Shown piece after piece: positions 8,979 to 15,492 of a DNA stretch of 25,139 bases. The position numbers were made by a program, and so were the translations under genes. The notes under the pieces are model-generated. The model was not told where the DNA came from. It was given only the letters and a program-made list of their open reading frames with translations, and made no database searches. Source of the DNA: Flavobacteriaceae bacterium (GTDB lineage Bacteria; Bacteroidota; Bacteroidia; Flavobacteriales; Flavobacteriaceae); contig DAOUPU010000015.1 in the NCBI GenBank assembly GCA_030625995.1, forward strand, positions 1 to 25,139, read 5' to 3'. Within the stretch, counting starts at the first letter, position 1, and each line of letters starts with the position of its first letter.

Positions 8979-9148
8979 TAAGTTTTTCCTTTAACCTGAT
9001 CCGGTAAACGATGAGCTTCTCTCAAAGATTTATGCAGCATCCATTCCAATTGTCCATTGGTAGATCGGAATTCATCTGAGCCCCATTTTTCGATCGCTTT
9101 AAGTAATTTTTCATCAATTCTTAAAGCAAATGCTTTCTTCTTCGCCAT
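8978..9148 (-). CDS. Arc-like ribbon-helix-helix DNA-binding protein (56 aa)
   Basis: The reading frame ATG (9146-9148) to TAA (8978-8980) gives 56 residues. It starts MAKKKAFALRIDEKLLKAIE, an RHH-type beta strand (FALRID) and first helix. WGSDEFRSTNGQLEWMLHKSL follows, which corresponds to the second helix region of Arc/MetJ-type proteins. I know this sequence type as a widespread flavobacterial Arc family DNA-binding protein. It probably binds DNA as a dimer; its targets are unknown. It is the last gene of the SPFH operon, 47 bp after the preceding gene, and that gap holds a 16-bp sequence also found at the operon promoter. The hairpin at 8941-8973 follows the stop closely. Confidence 0.85.
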   Translation of the reverse strand: MAKKKAFALRIDEKLLKAIEKWGSDEFRSTNGQLEWMLHKSLREAHRLPDQVKGKT

Positions 9149-9195
9149 ATTATAATATTGTCTGATCGATATTTACCGAATAATATAAATATGAA

Positions 9196-9729
9196 TTAAA
9201 TTATTTTATTATTAGTCAATTTATATGCATAATTTTTGATAACCTCTTTTGCCTGTTCAATTTTTTGTGTTCCTATTAATATTTTTGTCCCATCTTTTAG
9301 TACAATTTGTATTCCAACGTTCCCCCTAATATTATAAGCTTTCCCGATTTTACCGACACCAAATATCTTTGACCTTATTGTACCTCGCAAACCCCATCCC
9401 CCATATTCTAAAATTGGCGAATATTTCCTAACACTACATTCTTCAAGACTTTCCCAAGGAAGATTTTTAACTTCTAAATGAAAGGGTGATAATTGATAAG
9501 AAATTCCCCTTTCATCAATTCGGGTTTTTAATCTCAATGAAAAAATTAATATTGTGGCAAGAACAAGAACAGTACTTGCAAAAATCAACACAATGGAAGT
9601 ATCTGTATTGAGCTCAGTTTCCCCCTTATAAACAAGTAGGAGATCGTACCCGAATTTCAAATAAACAAACACGAATAGCGCAATTAGCCACCATTGATCA
9701 AATCGTTGATATTCTTTAAATATTTTCAA
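9196..9729 (-). CDS. two-TM membrane protein with PH-like C-terminal domain
   Basis: 177 aa. Two hydrophobic segments, about residues 13-34 and 45-66, form a hairpin in the inner membrane, and the remaining ~110 residues are soluble. That part has alternating beta-strand character, with ISYQLSPFHLEVKNLPWESL, then EYGGWGLRG and IQIVLKDGTKILIGTQK, and a final helix. This resembles bacterial PH-like domains fused to TM hairpins, a family I have seen only as conserved hypothetical in Bacteroidota. No catalytic residues are evident. Its ATG lies 2 bp after the stop of the upstream 54-aa gene, so the two are surely cotranscribed and perhaps translationally coupled. The PH-like assignment is an inference from pattern. 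Confidence 0.7.
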   Translation of the reverse strand: MKIFKEYQRFDQWWLIALFVFVYLKFGYDLLLVYKGETELNTDTSIVLIFASTVLVLATILIFSLRLKTRIDERGISYQLSPFHLEVKNLPWESLEECSVRKYSPILEYGGWGLRGTIRSKIFGVGKIGKAYNIRGNVGIQIVLKDGTKILIGTQKIEQAKEVIKNYAYKLTNNKII

Positions 9730-9731
9730 TT

Positions 9732-9896
9732 TTATTTTTCTTTATCTCTCACAATAAGTGCTTTCAAAATACCTCTGTGGGTAAGCATATTTACAACAGT
9801 CCATTTCATTTTTGCATAACTATTAATCAGATCCTCAAAATTCTGTTGAGATTTAACCGCAGTTCCTGTTTGTTTAATTATTTTGTATTCTACCAT
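9732..9896 (-). CDS. DUF4177-like small protein, copy 2 (54 aa)
   Basis: ATG 9894-9896 to TAA 9732-9734 gives 54 residues: MVEYKIIKQ at the start, a helix around FEDLINSYAKMKW, and a closing strand KALIVRDKEK. The layout (xEYKII strand, helix ending in a Trp, terminal strand ending R-D-K) is that of DUF4177 domains. It is the same length as the neighbouring 54-aa protein at 10004-10168, shares MxEYKIIK, ExxIN and RDK with it, and is clearly a paralogue. Copy 2 has lost the usual G before W (GW becomes KW). It is soluble with no signal. Function is unknown. It is located between the SPFH gene relic and the PH-like membrane protein. Confidence 0.75.
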   Translation of the reverse strand: MVEYKIIKQTGTAVKSQQNFEDLINSYAKMKWTVVNMLTHRGILKALIVRDKEK

Positions 9897-9916
9897 AATA
9901 AATATTTTATTAGCAA

Positions 9917-10018
9917 TTAGTGACTAGGTGTTCCTGTATTTCTAACAGGGTTTGCATCTTTGCATAAATACAAAATTACTATTAAATTTCTAACCATTGT
10001 CTTTCATCTATTTTTGTC
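9917..10018 (-). pseudogene. duplicated 3' fragment of the SPFH gene
   Basis: On the minus strand this stretch reads, after the TGA of the upstream small gene, KTMVRNLIVILYLCKDANPV, then RNTGTPSH and TAA. The intact SPFH protein ends KAAMVSNLMVILCSDKDATP, then IVNTGTLNH and TAA. The DNA aligns without gaps to the true SPFH 3' end (10184-10285, offset 267 bp). By hand I count 66 identities in the 87 bases of 9917-10003. It has no start and no plausible function of its own. It marks a tandem duplication of the SPFH 3' end plus a DUF4177 gene. Homology runs into the last codons of the DUF4177 copy 1 gene. Confidence 0.75.
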
Positions 10019-10168
10019 TCTTTCTAAAATTACCTTCGTAAAACTACCATTTGTATCTCCAATAGCACTGGCTATTTCCCAACCAGTTCTTGCATGTTGG
10101 TTAATTATTTCCTCCAAATCAGCATCCTTTTTCCAAAATCCTTTTTTGATTATTTTATACTCCTTCAT
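10004..10168 (-). CDS. DUF4177-like small protein, copy 1 (54 aa)
   Basis: ATG 10166-10168 to TGA 10004-10006 encodes 54 residues: MKEYKIIKKGFWKKDADLEE, a helix IINQHARTGWEIASAIG, then a strand FTKVILERDKNR. The aromatic-rich first strand, the GWEI motif after a helix and the terminal strand ending in ERD are good DUF4177 features. It starts 15 bp after the SPFH stop, so it is the second gene of the operon. The stop codon falls exactly where duplicated SPFH sequence begins and the frame continues open through that relic to 9917. The gene therefore seems to have been fused in frame to the SPFH tail until a stop arose. Function is unknown. Confidence 0.8.
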   Translation of the reverse strand: MKEYKIIKKGFWKKDADLEEIINQHARTGWEIASAIGDTNGSFTKVILERDKNR

Positions 10169-10183
10169 ACTATATAATTTATA

Positions 10184-11041
10184 TTAGTGGTTTAATGTTC
10201 CTGTATTTACTATTGGGGTTGCATCTTTGTCAGAACACAAAATTACCATTAAATTACTAACCATTGCCGCTTTTCTTTCTTCGTCAAGATCAACAATTTC
10301 CTTTTTACTTAATTCTTCCAAAGCCATTTCTACCATACTTACAGCGCCTTCCACAATTTTATGCCGAGCTGCTACAATTGCTGTAGCCTGTTGTCTTTTT
10401 AACATAGCATTGGCAATTTCTTGCGCATAAGCCAAATACCCTATACGAGCTTCCAATACTTTAATACCTGCCATAGATAATCTTTCAGATAATTCTTTTT
10501 CCAAGGCTTCACTAACTTCATTTACACTCGCTCTTAGGGTAATTTCCTCTTCCTGACCATCATCCTCAAAATTATCATAAGGATATAAACTCGCTAATTT
10601 TCTAACTGCCGCATCCGATTGAACACGCACAAAATTTTCATAATTATCTACGTCGAAAGCAGCTTTATAAGTGTTTTCAACTTTCCAAACCAGAATGGTA
10701 CTGATCATAATGGGATTTCCTAATTTGTCATTTACCTTGACACGTTCGCTATCAAAGTTACTGGCTCTCAGAGAAATACGTTTTCTAGTATAAAATGGAT
10801 TCGCCCAAAAAAAACCATTTTCCTTAACGGTACCTATATATTTACCAAACAGCAATAGAACTTTAGATGAGTTGGGGTTTACCAAGAAAAATCCTTTAAT
10901 TAAAAACAATCCAAGTACTATACAAGAGATTAGCCAAAATATTTCGTTTACAACTCCATAAATGCCACTTGCAAAAAATAAAATTGTAAAAAATAATAAT
11001 AAATAACCGTTAAAAACTTTAATTATTTTTTCATTTTTCAT
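10184..11041 (-). CDS. SPFH/band-7 domain membrane protein
   Basis: 285 aa. Two adjacent hydrophobic segments at about residues 10-30 and 33-53 are followed by the band-7 domain from VNPNSSKVLLLFGKYIGTVK through LVWKVENTYKAAFDV. A long charged helix with Glu/Ala-rich heptads (about 165-250) then runs into a short C-terminus. Motifs such as GFFWANPFYTRKRISLRASN and QATAIVAARHKIVEGAV are typical of this SPFH subgroup. Such proteins oligomerise on the inner membrane and scaffold other membrane proteins; the client here is unknown. It heads a minus-strand operon with two DUF4177-like proteins, a PH-like membrane protein and an RHH protein, behind a complete Bacteroidota promoter. A copy of its last 100 bp or so lies at 9917-10018. 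Confidence 0.9.
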   Translation of the reverse strand: MKNEKIIKVFNGYLLLFFTILFFASGIYGVVNEIFWLISCIVLGLFLIKGFFLVNPNSSKVLLLFGKYIGTVKENGFFWANPFYTRKRISLRASNFDSERVKVNDKLGNPIMISTILVWKVENTYKAAFDVDNYENFVRVQSDAAVRKLASLYPYDNFEDDGQEEEITLRASVNEVSEALEKELSERLSMAGIKVLEARIGYLAYAQEIANAMLKRQQATAIVAARHKIVEGAVSMVEMALEELSKKEIVDLDEERKAAMVSNLMVILCSDKDATPIVNTGTLNH

Positions 11042-11076
11042 GGAAATAAGATTTAAGTTATATCATTTTGATATTA

Positions 11077-11108
11077 CAAATATATCATATTAATTGATAT
11101 TTACCAAA
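11077..11108 (-). promoter_or_regulatory. promoter of the SPFH operon
   Basis: On the minus strand TTTG (11108-11105) is separated by 20 nt from TATATTTG (11084-11077), both matching the Bacteroidota -33/-7 consensus at standard spacing. It lies 36 nt before the SPFH ATG. The -33 box overlaps a 16-bp sequence repeated near the Arc-like gene. Confidence 0.7.
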
Positions 11109-11340
11109 AATTACATCAATTTTCATTATTTCAATTTGTGAATATGGGAAATTTGATCTTTAAAAATACTTATACTCTCATTTTTTTTAGATGTTTTTTT
11201 TCATAATTATAATAATACGTCCATACGCTCTGTTTTTTTTGGAGGAATGATAATATAATTTACATTTACCTCGATTAATCGTACAATTTATTTACTGACT
11301 ATTTAAAAATATCAATAATAAACTAATACTGTTAAATATT

Positions 11341-12495
11341 ATGAAAACCAATACATTTTCAATATATAGTAAGCATATTAAATCTTTTTGTTTACCATTC
11401 CTCGCTTATCTTCTAGTATCAGTTTCCGGGATTGCACAAACCGAAGAGGAGAAACCTGAAATAAAAGAAGAAGAAGAGAGAGAAGAAAAAAAATTCCATA
11501 AAATTAAAAAGAATTTTACCTTTAGTGGGAGCGCGGATGTCTATTTCAGAACAAATATTGGCGCACCTAACGGAGGCGAAAACCATCAGGTTCCTAATAC
11601 GTCTTTCGCTAACGGAAATGGGTTCTCCATTGGAATGGCTAATGCTATTTTATCTTATGATGGAAAAAAGGTAGGTGCAGTAGCTGATCTGGTATTTGGA
11701 CCAAGAGGTACCGATGCTGTTTTTGGATCTTTACAATGGGATCTCGATGGTGACGGCTCCCCTGACTTAGGAAACAGTTCTCAAATAATTAATCAATTAT
11801 ATGTATACTGGAAAGTTTCCGATAAAGTTACATTGACATTTGGAAATTTCAACACATTCTTAGGGTATGAAGTTATTTCTCCGGTAGGAAACTTCAATTA
11901 CTCGACTTCCTATATGTTCTCTTATGGGCCATTCTCCCATTCCGGCTTAAAAATGGATTGGGCAATCAACGATGATTGGTCCTTTATGGCAGCGATAATG
12001 AACGACAATGATTTTACGAATTTCAACCCGATGAACAACTATACTTTAGGAGCTCAAATTGGATTTAAAGGCACATATTTAAACTTCCTTTATGGCCCCC
12101 AATTTCAAGTGGACCTGACAACTGGTTTTGACATTACCGATTCATTCTATTTTGGTCTTAATTCAACTTACTATAAAAACAACGATGACGACGGGTCATT
12201 TTATGCCGTGGCAATTTACCCACAGCTTAAAACTTCCGAATCATTTGTAATTGGTTTCAGAGCTGAATACTTCGCTGAAGGTGATTATGGCGTAGGTGCC
12301 ATCGGTGAATATGACGACAGAGGAAATGCAAACGTTTTCGAGTTCACTTTAACAGGAAACTATGCCATTGGAGATCTAATGCTTATTCCTGAATTCAGAA
12401 TTGACACCACAAGTGAGGATACATTTTTAAATAATGATCTTGAGCCTACCGGCTCTTTAACATCCTTTCTATTAGCAGCTGTATACAAATTTTAA
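11341..12495 (+). CDS. outer membrane beta-barrel porin of the ammonium operon
   Basis: 384 aa with a signal peptide (hydrophobic core about residues 15-30, cleavage near GIA-QTEEE). A highly charged linker at about 34-58 is almost all Glu/Lys. After it come alternating amphipathic strands with aromatic girdles, e.g. FSGSADVYFRTNIG and VTLTFGNFNTFLGYEVIS, ending LTSFLLAAVYKF with a terminal Phe as usual for BamA clients. This matches the putative beta-barrel porin-2/OmpL-like family. It probably lets solutes cross the outer membrane. It is followed after 13 bp by PII and then Amt on the same strand, which suggests nitrogen-regulated expression and a role in ammonium or small nitrogen-compound uptake; that role is inferred. 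An EF-hand-like DLDGDGSPDLG at about 137-147 may bind calcium. I found no clear promoter motif or sigma-54 site upstream. Confidence 0.85.
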   Translation: MKTNTFSIYSKHIKSFCLPFLAYLLVSVSGIAQTEEEKPEIKEEEEREEKKFHKIKKNFTFSGSADVYFRTNIGAPNGGENHQVPNTSFANGNGFSIGMANAILSYDGKKVGAVADLVFGPRGTDAVFGSLQWDLDGDGSPDLGNSSQIINQLYVYWKVSDKVTLTFGNFNTFLGYEVISPVGNFNYSTSYMFSYGPFSHSGLKMDWAINDDWSFMAAIMNDNDFTNFNPMNNYTLGAQIGFKGTYLNFLYGPQFQVDLTTGFDITDSFYFGLNSTYYKNNDDDGSFYAVAIYPQLKTSESFVIGFRAEYFAEGDYGVGAIGEYDDRGNANVFEFTLTGNYAIGDLMLIPEFRIDTTSEDTFLNNDLEPTGSLTSFLLAAVYKF

Positions 12496-12508
12496 AATAT
12501 ATTTTACC

Positions 12509-12847
12509 ATGAAAAAAATTGAAGCAATTATCAGAAAATCTAAATTTTCTGATGTAAAAAATGCACTACACGATGTTGGTGTTAATTTCTTTACCTATTG
12601 GGATGTAACCGGACAAGGTCACGAAAAAGAAGGTCATGTTTACCGTGGAGTTACATACAGTACCTGTGACATCCAGCGCAGATTCTTATCTCTAGTTGTT
12701 AACGACGATTATGAAAAGGCGACTATAGATGCAATAATTGCATCAGCCGGAAGTGGAGAAGTAGGCGATGGAAAAATTTTCGTATCGGATATAAAAGAAT
12801 CCTACAGGATAAGAACAGGTGAAAAAGGTGGTGATACCTTAAAATAA
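12509..12847 (+). CDS. glnK: PII-type nitrogen regulatory protein
   Basis: 112 aa, the standard PII length. It starts MKKIEAIIRKSKFSDVKNAL and has the C-terminal signature GEVGDGKIFVSDI with RIRTGEKG (B and C loops, ATP/ADP binding). Position between a porin gene and amt points to the GlnK role: plugging the ammonium channel when nitrogen is plentiful. The T-loop is altered. By alignment to E. coli GlnB the modifiable Tyr51 is kept as Tyr50 (YRGVTY), but Gln39, which helps hold Mg-ATP/2-oxoglutarate, is Glu39, Lys58 is Arg57, and the loop is one residue shorter. I know this pattern from other Bacteroidota PII proteins. Effector response and modification cannot be assumed from E. coli. Spacing: 13 bp after the porin, 34 bp before amt. 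Confidence 0.92.
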   Translation: MKKIEAIIRKSKFSDVKNALHDVGVNFFTYWDVTGQGHEKEGHVYRGVTYSTCDIQRRFLSLVVNDDYEKATIDAIIASAGSGEVGDGKIFVSDIKESYRIRTGEKGGDTLK

Positions 12848-12881
12848 TTATTAATCAATTTAAATTATTACAAATAAAGTT

Positions 12882-14114
12882 ATGGAATTACTAACTATTA
12901 ATAATGTATGGATGATGATCTGTACAGCACTTGTATTTTTTATGCACCTCGGGTTTTCACTTTTGGAAATTGGATTAACAAGACAAAAAAATACAATAAA
13001 TATCCTATTCAAAAATATATTTATCATTACAGCTGGGCTGTTGCTATATTGTTTAGTGGGTTTCAACCTGATGTACCCGGGATTCGCTGAAGGCTCCTCA
13101 GGTATTTTTGGTTTTGCAGGATTTGGCTTAGACGCTGCAATCGCCGCCGATTTAGCATACAATCAAGGTTATACCTATTGGACAGATTTCTTATTTCAAG
13201 CCATGTTCGCTGCCACGGCAGCCACTATCGTTTCCGGTGCGGTTGCTGAACGTATCAAAATCGTACCATTTATGATTTTTGTAATAATATATGTTGGAAT
13301 AATATATCCCTTGGCAGGCTCCTGGAAATGGGGTGGAGGATTTTTAGATATGAGAGAAACTCCATTTTATGATTTTGCGGGCTCAACTCTGGTGCACTCC
13401 GTTGGCGGATGGGCAGCCTTAGTAGCAGTCTGGTTACTAGGCTCACGTATTGGAAAATATGATAAAGATGGAAAGCCAAAAGCTATTCCTGGACACAATA
13501 TTCCTCTGGCAACTGCAGGAGTACTGATCCTCTGGTTGGGTTGGTTTGGTTTCAATGGAGGTTCCGTATTATCTGCAGAGCCGGGAGCAACATCATTAGT
13601 ATTGGTAACAACTTCATTGGCTGCTGCTTCAGGTGGGATAATAGCTTTTTTAGTTTCAACAATACGTTATAAAAATCTTGATCTGACCATGTTCCTGAAT
13701 GGCATTCTAGGTGGTTTAGTTGGTATCACAGCGGGTGCAGATCAAATGAGTCCGTCAGATGCCATTATAATTGGTGGAATTGCCGGTGCGATTATAGTAT
13801 TTGCAGTAGCATTTATTGACAGACTAAGATTAGATGATCCTGTTGGAGCCATCGCAGTGCATTTGGTATGTGGTATATGGGGAACATTAGCTGTTGGCCT
13901 TTTTGGCAACTTAGCTAGCGGAGCTCAAGTTATTAGTCAAATAGTTGGTATAGCTTCTTATGCTGCAATTTGTACGGCATCAACTTTTATCATTCTATTT
14001 ACACTGAAGAAAACTGTTGGAATTAGAGTATCTGAAAAAGAAGAACTGGAAGGATTGGATTCGCATGAACATGGAATTAGCGCTTATGCCGATTTTGGAT
14101 TACGAGAACACTAA
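12882..14114 (+). CDS. amt: ammonium transporter
   Basis: An inner-membrane Amt/Mep/Rh channel for NH4+/NH3, 410 aa, with about 11 hydrophobic segments. Pore residues are present: twin histidines His172 (STLVHSVGGWAAL) and His327 (GAIAVHLVCGIWG), the conserved Asp164 in YDFAGSTLVH, and the phenylalanine gate region FQAMFAATAATIVSGAVAER (105-124). The cytoplasmic tail has GLDSHEHGISAYADF (391-405), the conserved C-terminal region that contacts PII. It lacks an evident signal peptide, and the N-terminus is close to the first TM helix. It is the last gene of the porin-PII-Amt operon, followed by a hairpin terminator. Regulation by the PII encoded 34 bp upstream is expected from family knowledge. 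Confidence 0.96.
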   Translation: MELLTINNVWMMICTALVFFMHLGFSLLEIGLTRQKNTINILFKNIFIITAGLLLYCLVGFNLMYPGFAEGSSGIFGFAGFGLDAAIAADLAYNQGYTYWTDFLFQAMFAATAATIVSGAVAERIKIVPFMIFVIIYVGIIYPLAGSWKWGGGFLDMRETPFYDFAGSTLVHSVGGWAALVAVWLLGSRIGKYDKDGKPKAIPGHNIPLATAGVLILWLGWFGFNGGSVLSAEPGATSLVLVTTSLAAASGGIIAFLVSTIRYKNLDLTMFLNGILGGLVGITAGADQMSPSDAIIIGGIAGAIIVFAVAFIDRLRLDDPVGAIAVHLVCGIWGTLAVGLFGNLASGAQVISQIVGIASYAAICTASTFIILFTLKKTVGIRVSEKEELEGLDSHEHGISAYADFGLREH

Positions 14115-14132
14115 TAACCTAATCTATAATTT

Positions 14133-14172
14133 AAAAGAGAGTTTGTTCATAAGAATAAGCTCTCTTTTTTTA
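14133..14172 (+). terminator. terminator of the porin-PII-amt operon
   Basis: AAAAGAGAG (14133-14141) and CTCTCTTTT (14160-14168) make a 9-bp stem with an 18-nt loop, followed by more T. It lies 18 bp after the amt stop and runs directly into the next promoter. Confidence 0.75.
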
Positions 14173-14180
14173 TATCTTTG
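14173..14180 (+). promoter_or_regulatory. -7 box (TATCTTTG) of the S1/P1 nuclease gene
   Basis: This is a perfect TAnnTTTG match abutting the amt terminator, 18 nt before ATG 14199. It overlaps the TTG at 14178, which therefore cannot be the start codon. The leader would be about 12 nt. Confidence 0.55.
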
Positions 14181-14198
14181 CTTCCTAAATTAAATAGC

Positions 14199-14984
14199 AT
14201 GCCAAAACGAATAAGTTTGCTCTTCACCATTGTTTTTTCATTTAATTTAATTCATGCAATACCCAGTCCTCAGTGGGGTGCTACAGGCCATAGAACCATA
14301 GGTGAAATTGCCCTAAAACATTTGAATAAAAGAACAAATAAGGAAATTGAAAAAATACTACAAGGAGAAAGTTTGGCTTTTGTTTCAACTTATGGAGATC
14401 AGATAAAATCTGATAATCGGTACAAAAAATTTGATATATGGCACTATGTTAACTTTCCATTTGATAGCAAATATGAAAATTCTACTAAAGACCCAAAAGG
14501 AGATATTATTGTAGGGATCAACAGTTGTATTCGTGTTCTCAAGAATAATAATTCAACAGAGGGGGATAAAAATTTCTATCTGAAATTTCTTGTTCATCTC
14601 ATTGGTGATCTACACCAACCTCTTCATGTAGGCCGATCTGAGGATAGAGGAGGAAATGATATAAAAGTAAAATGGTTTTATAAAAATTCAAACCTCCATA
14701 GAGTTTGGGACAGTGATATGATCGAATCCTGGAATATGAGTTATACTGAGCTGGCATCAAACTCAAAAAAATTATCAAAACAACAGATTGATACTATAAA
14801 GCAAGGAGACATTTTGGATTGGACCTATGAATCACAAAAATTAGCTCAAGAGATTTACAATTCCACTAAAGACGGGGATAAGTTAAGTTATAGGTACTCT
14901 TATGATAATTTTTCGACTGTCCGCAGTCAAATTCAAAAGGCTGGAATCAGACTAGCGAAGGTATTGAATGAGATTTATAGTTAG
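14199..14984 (+). CDS. S1/P1-type nuclease, secreted
   Basis: 261 aa from ATG 14199; a TTG seven codons earlier lies inside the promoter. The signal peptide covers about residues 1-20 (LIHA-IPSPQ). The trinuclear zinc site of P1 nuclease is complete: Trp26 (the Trp normally at the mature N-terminus, in PQWGATGHR), His31, Asp67 (YGDQIKSD), His82 (WHYVNF), His133, Asp137 and His143 (LVHLIGDLHQPLHVGR), and His167 and Asp171 (LHRVWDSDM). The family cleaves single-stranded DNA and RNA and removes 3' phosphates. Here it probably works in the periplasm or outside to scavenge nucleotides and phosphate. Five residues remain between the predicted cleavage point and Trp26, so processing would have to occur closer to the Trp. 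It is monocistronic. The C-terminus is family-like with no T9SS tail. Confidence 0.93.
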   Translation: MPKRISLLFTIVFSFNLIHAIPSPQWGATGHRTIGEIALKHLNKRTNKEIEKILQGESLAFVSTYGDQIKSDNRYKKFDIWHYVNFPFDSKYENSTKDPKGDIIVGINSCIRVLKNNNSTEGDKNFYLKFLVHLIGDLHQPLHVGRSEDRGGNDIKVKWFYKNSNLHRVWDSDMIESWNMSYTELASNSKKLSKQQIDTIKQGDILDWTYESQKLAQEIYNSTKDGDKLSYRYSYDNFSTVRSQIQKAGIRLAKVLNEIYS

Positions 14985-15492
14985 TTAATCATAATTTATT
15001 CAACCTTTGAACCAGCCCATCAAAATTTCGTGATCATACTCCTGAAGTTTTGCATCTACAAATGTGATTTTTCAATCTTATTTTTTCCTAATTTTTTAAA
15101 TTTGATTTTGAGCTTTTAAAGCGCAGACATAACAGAAATTGAAACGTCCTGCAGATCGGTTTAGAAACTTCTCTCTCTTCGATAATTATAATGGAATTGT
15201 AGAAAACTGATAATGTTTATGCCCCTCTTTTGGTTTTTCACCGGTAATTATTTATGAAGAGTGAAGAAGGTTTCGAACAACTATTTTTTGTTTTTATTTG
15301 AAATTTGATTTACAAAATCACGAACTTATAAACAAATTGCAACTGTTTTATACCCTGACATATAGCTCTATTTAGCCAATAACTACTCTAAATTAATTAA
15401 TATTGAGTTACACAATCCAAATTTTCGTGTTTTAAGTAATAAAATAGATATCTTAACGTTTTAATGTCTAATCACTATTAAATAATTGTAAA
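14985..15492 (+). other. 508-bp stretch with no intact gene
   Basis: I read both strands and found only short broken frames. The longest I would mention is a stop-to-stop run of 23 codons on the minus strand at 15000-15071 (KITFVDAKLQEYDHEILMGW...), with no start, and a 15-codon plus-strand run near 15254. No tRNA, hairpin terminator or TAnnTTTG box is evident. It looks like decayed sequence or a long untranslated region before the dipeptidase gene. Confidence 0.5.

Noticed and set aside
11181..11240. Three T8 tracts in the SPFH-porin gap as phased curved DNA
   Set aside because: Spacings of 13 and 39 bp are not in helical phase, and such tracts are expected in AT-rich DNA.
14178..14198. TTG start giving seven extra residues to the S1/P1 nuclease
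   Set aside because: The TTG is the end of a perfect TATCTTTG promoter box, and the extra residues would precede a normal signal peptide.
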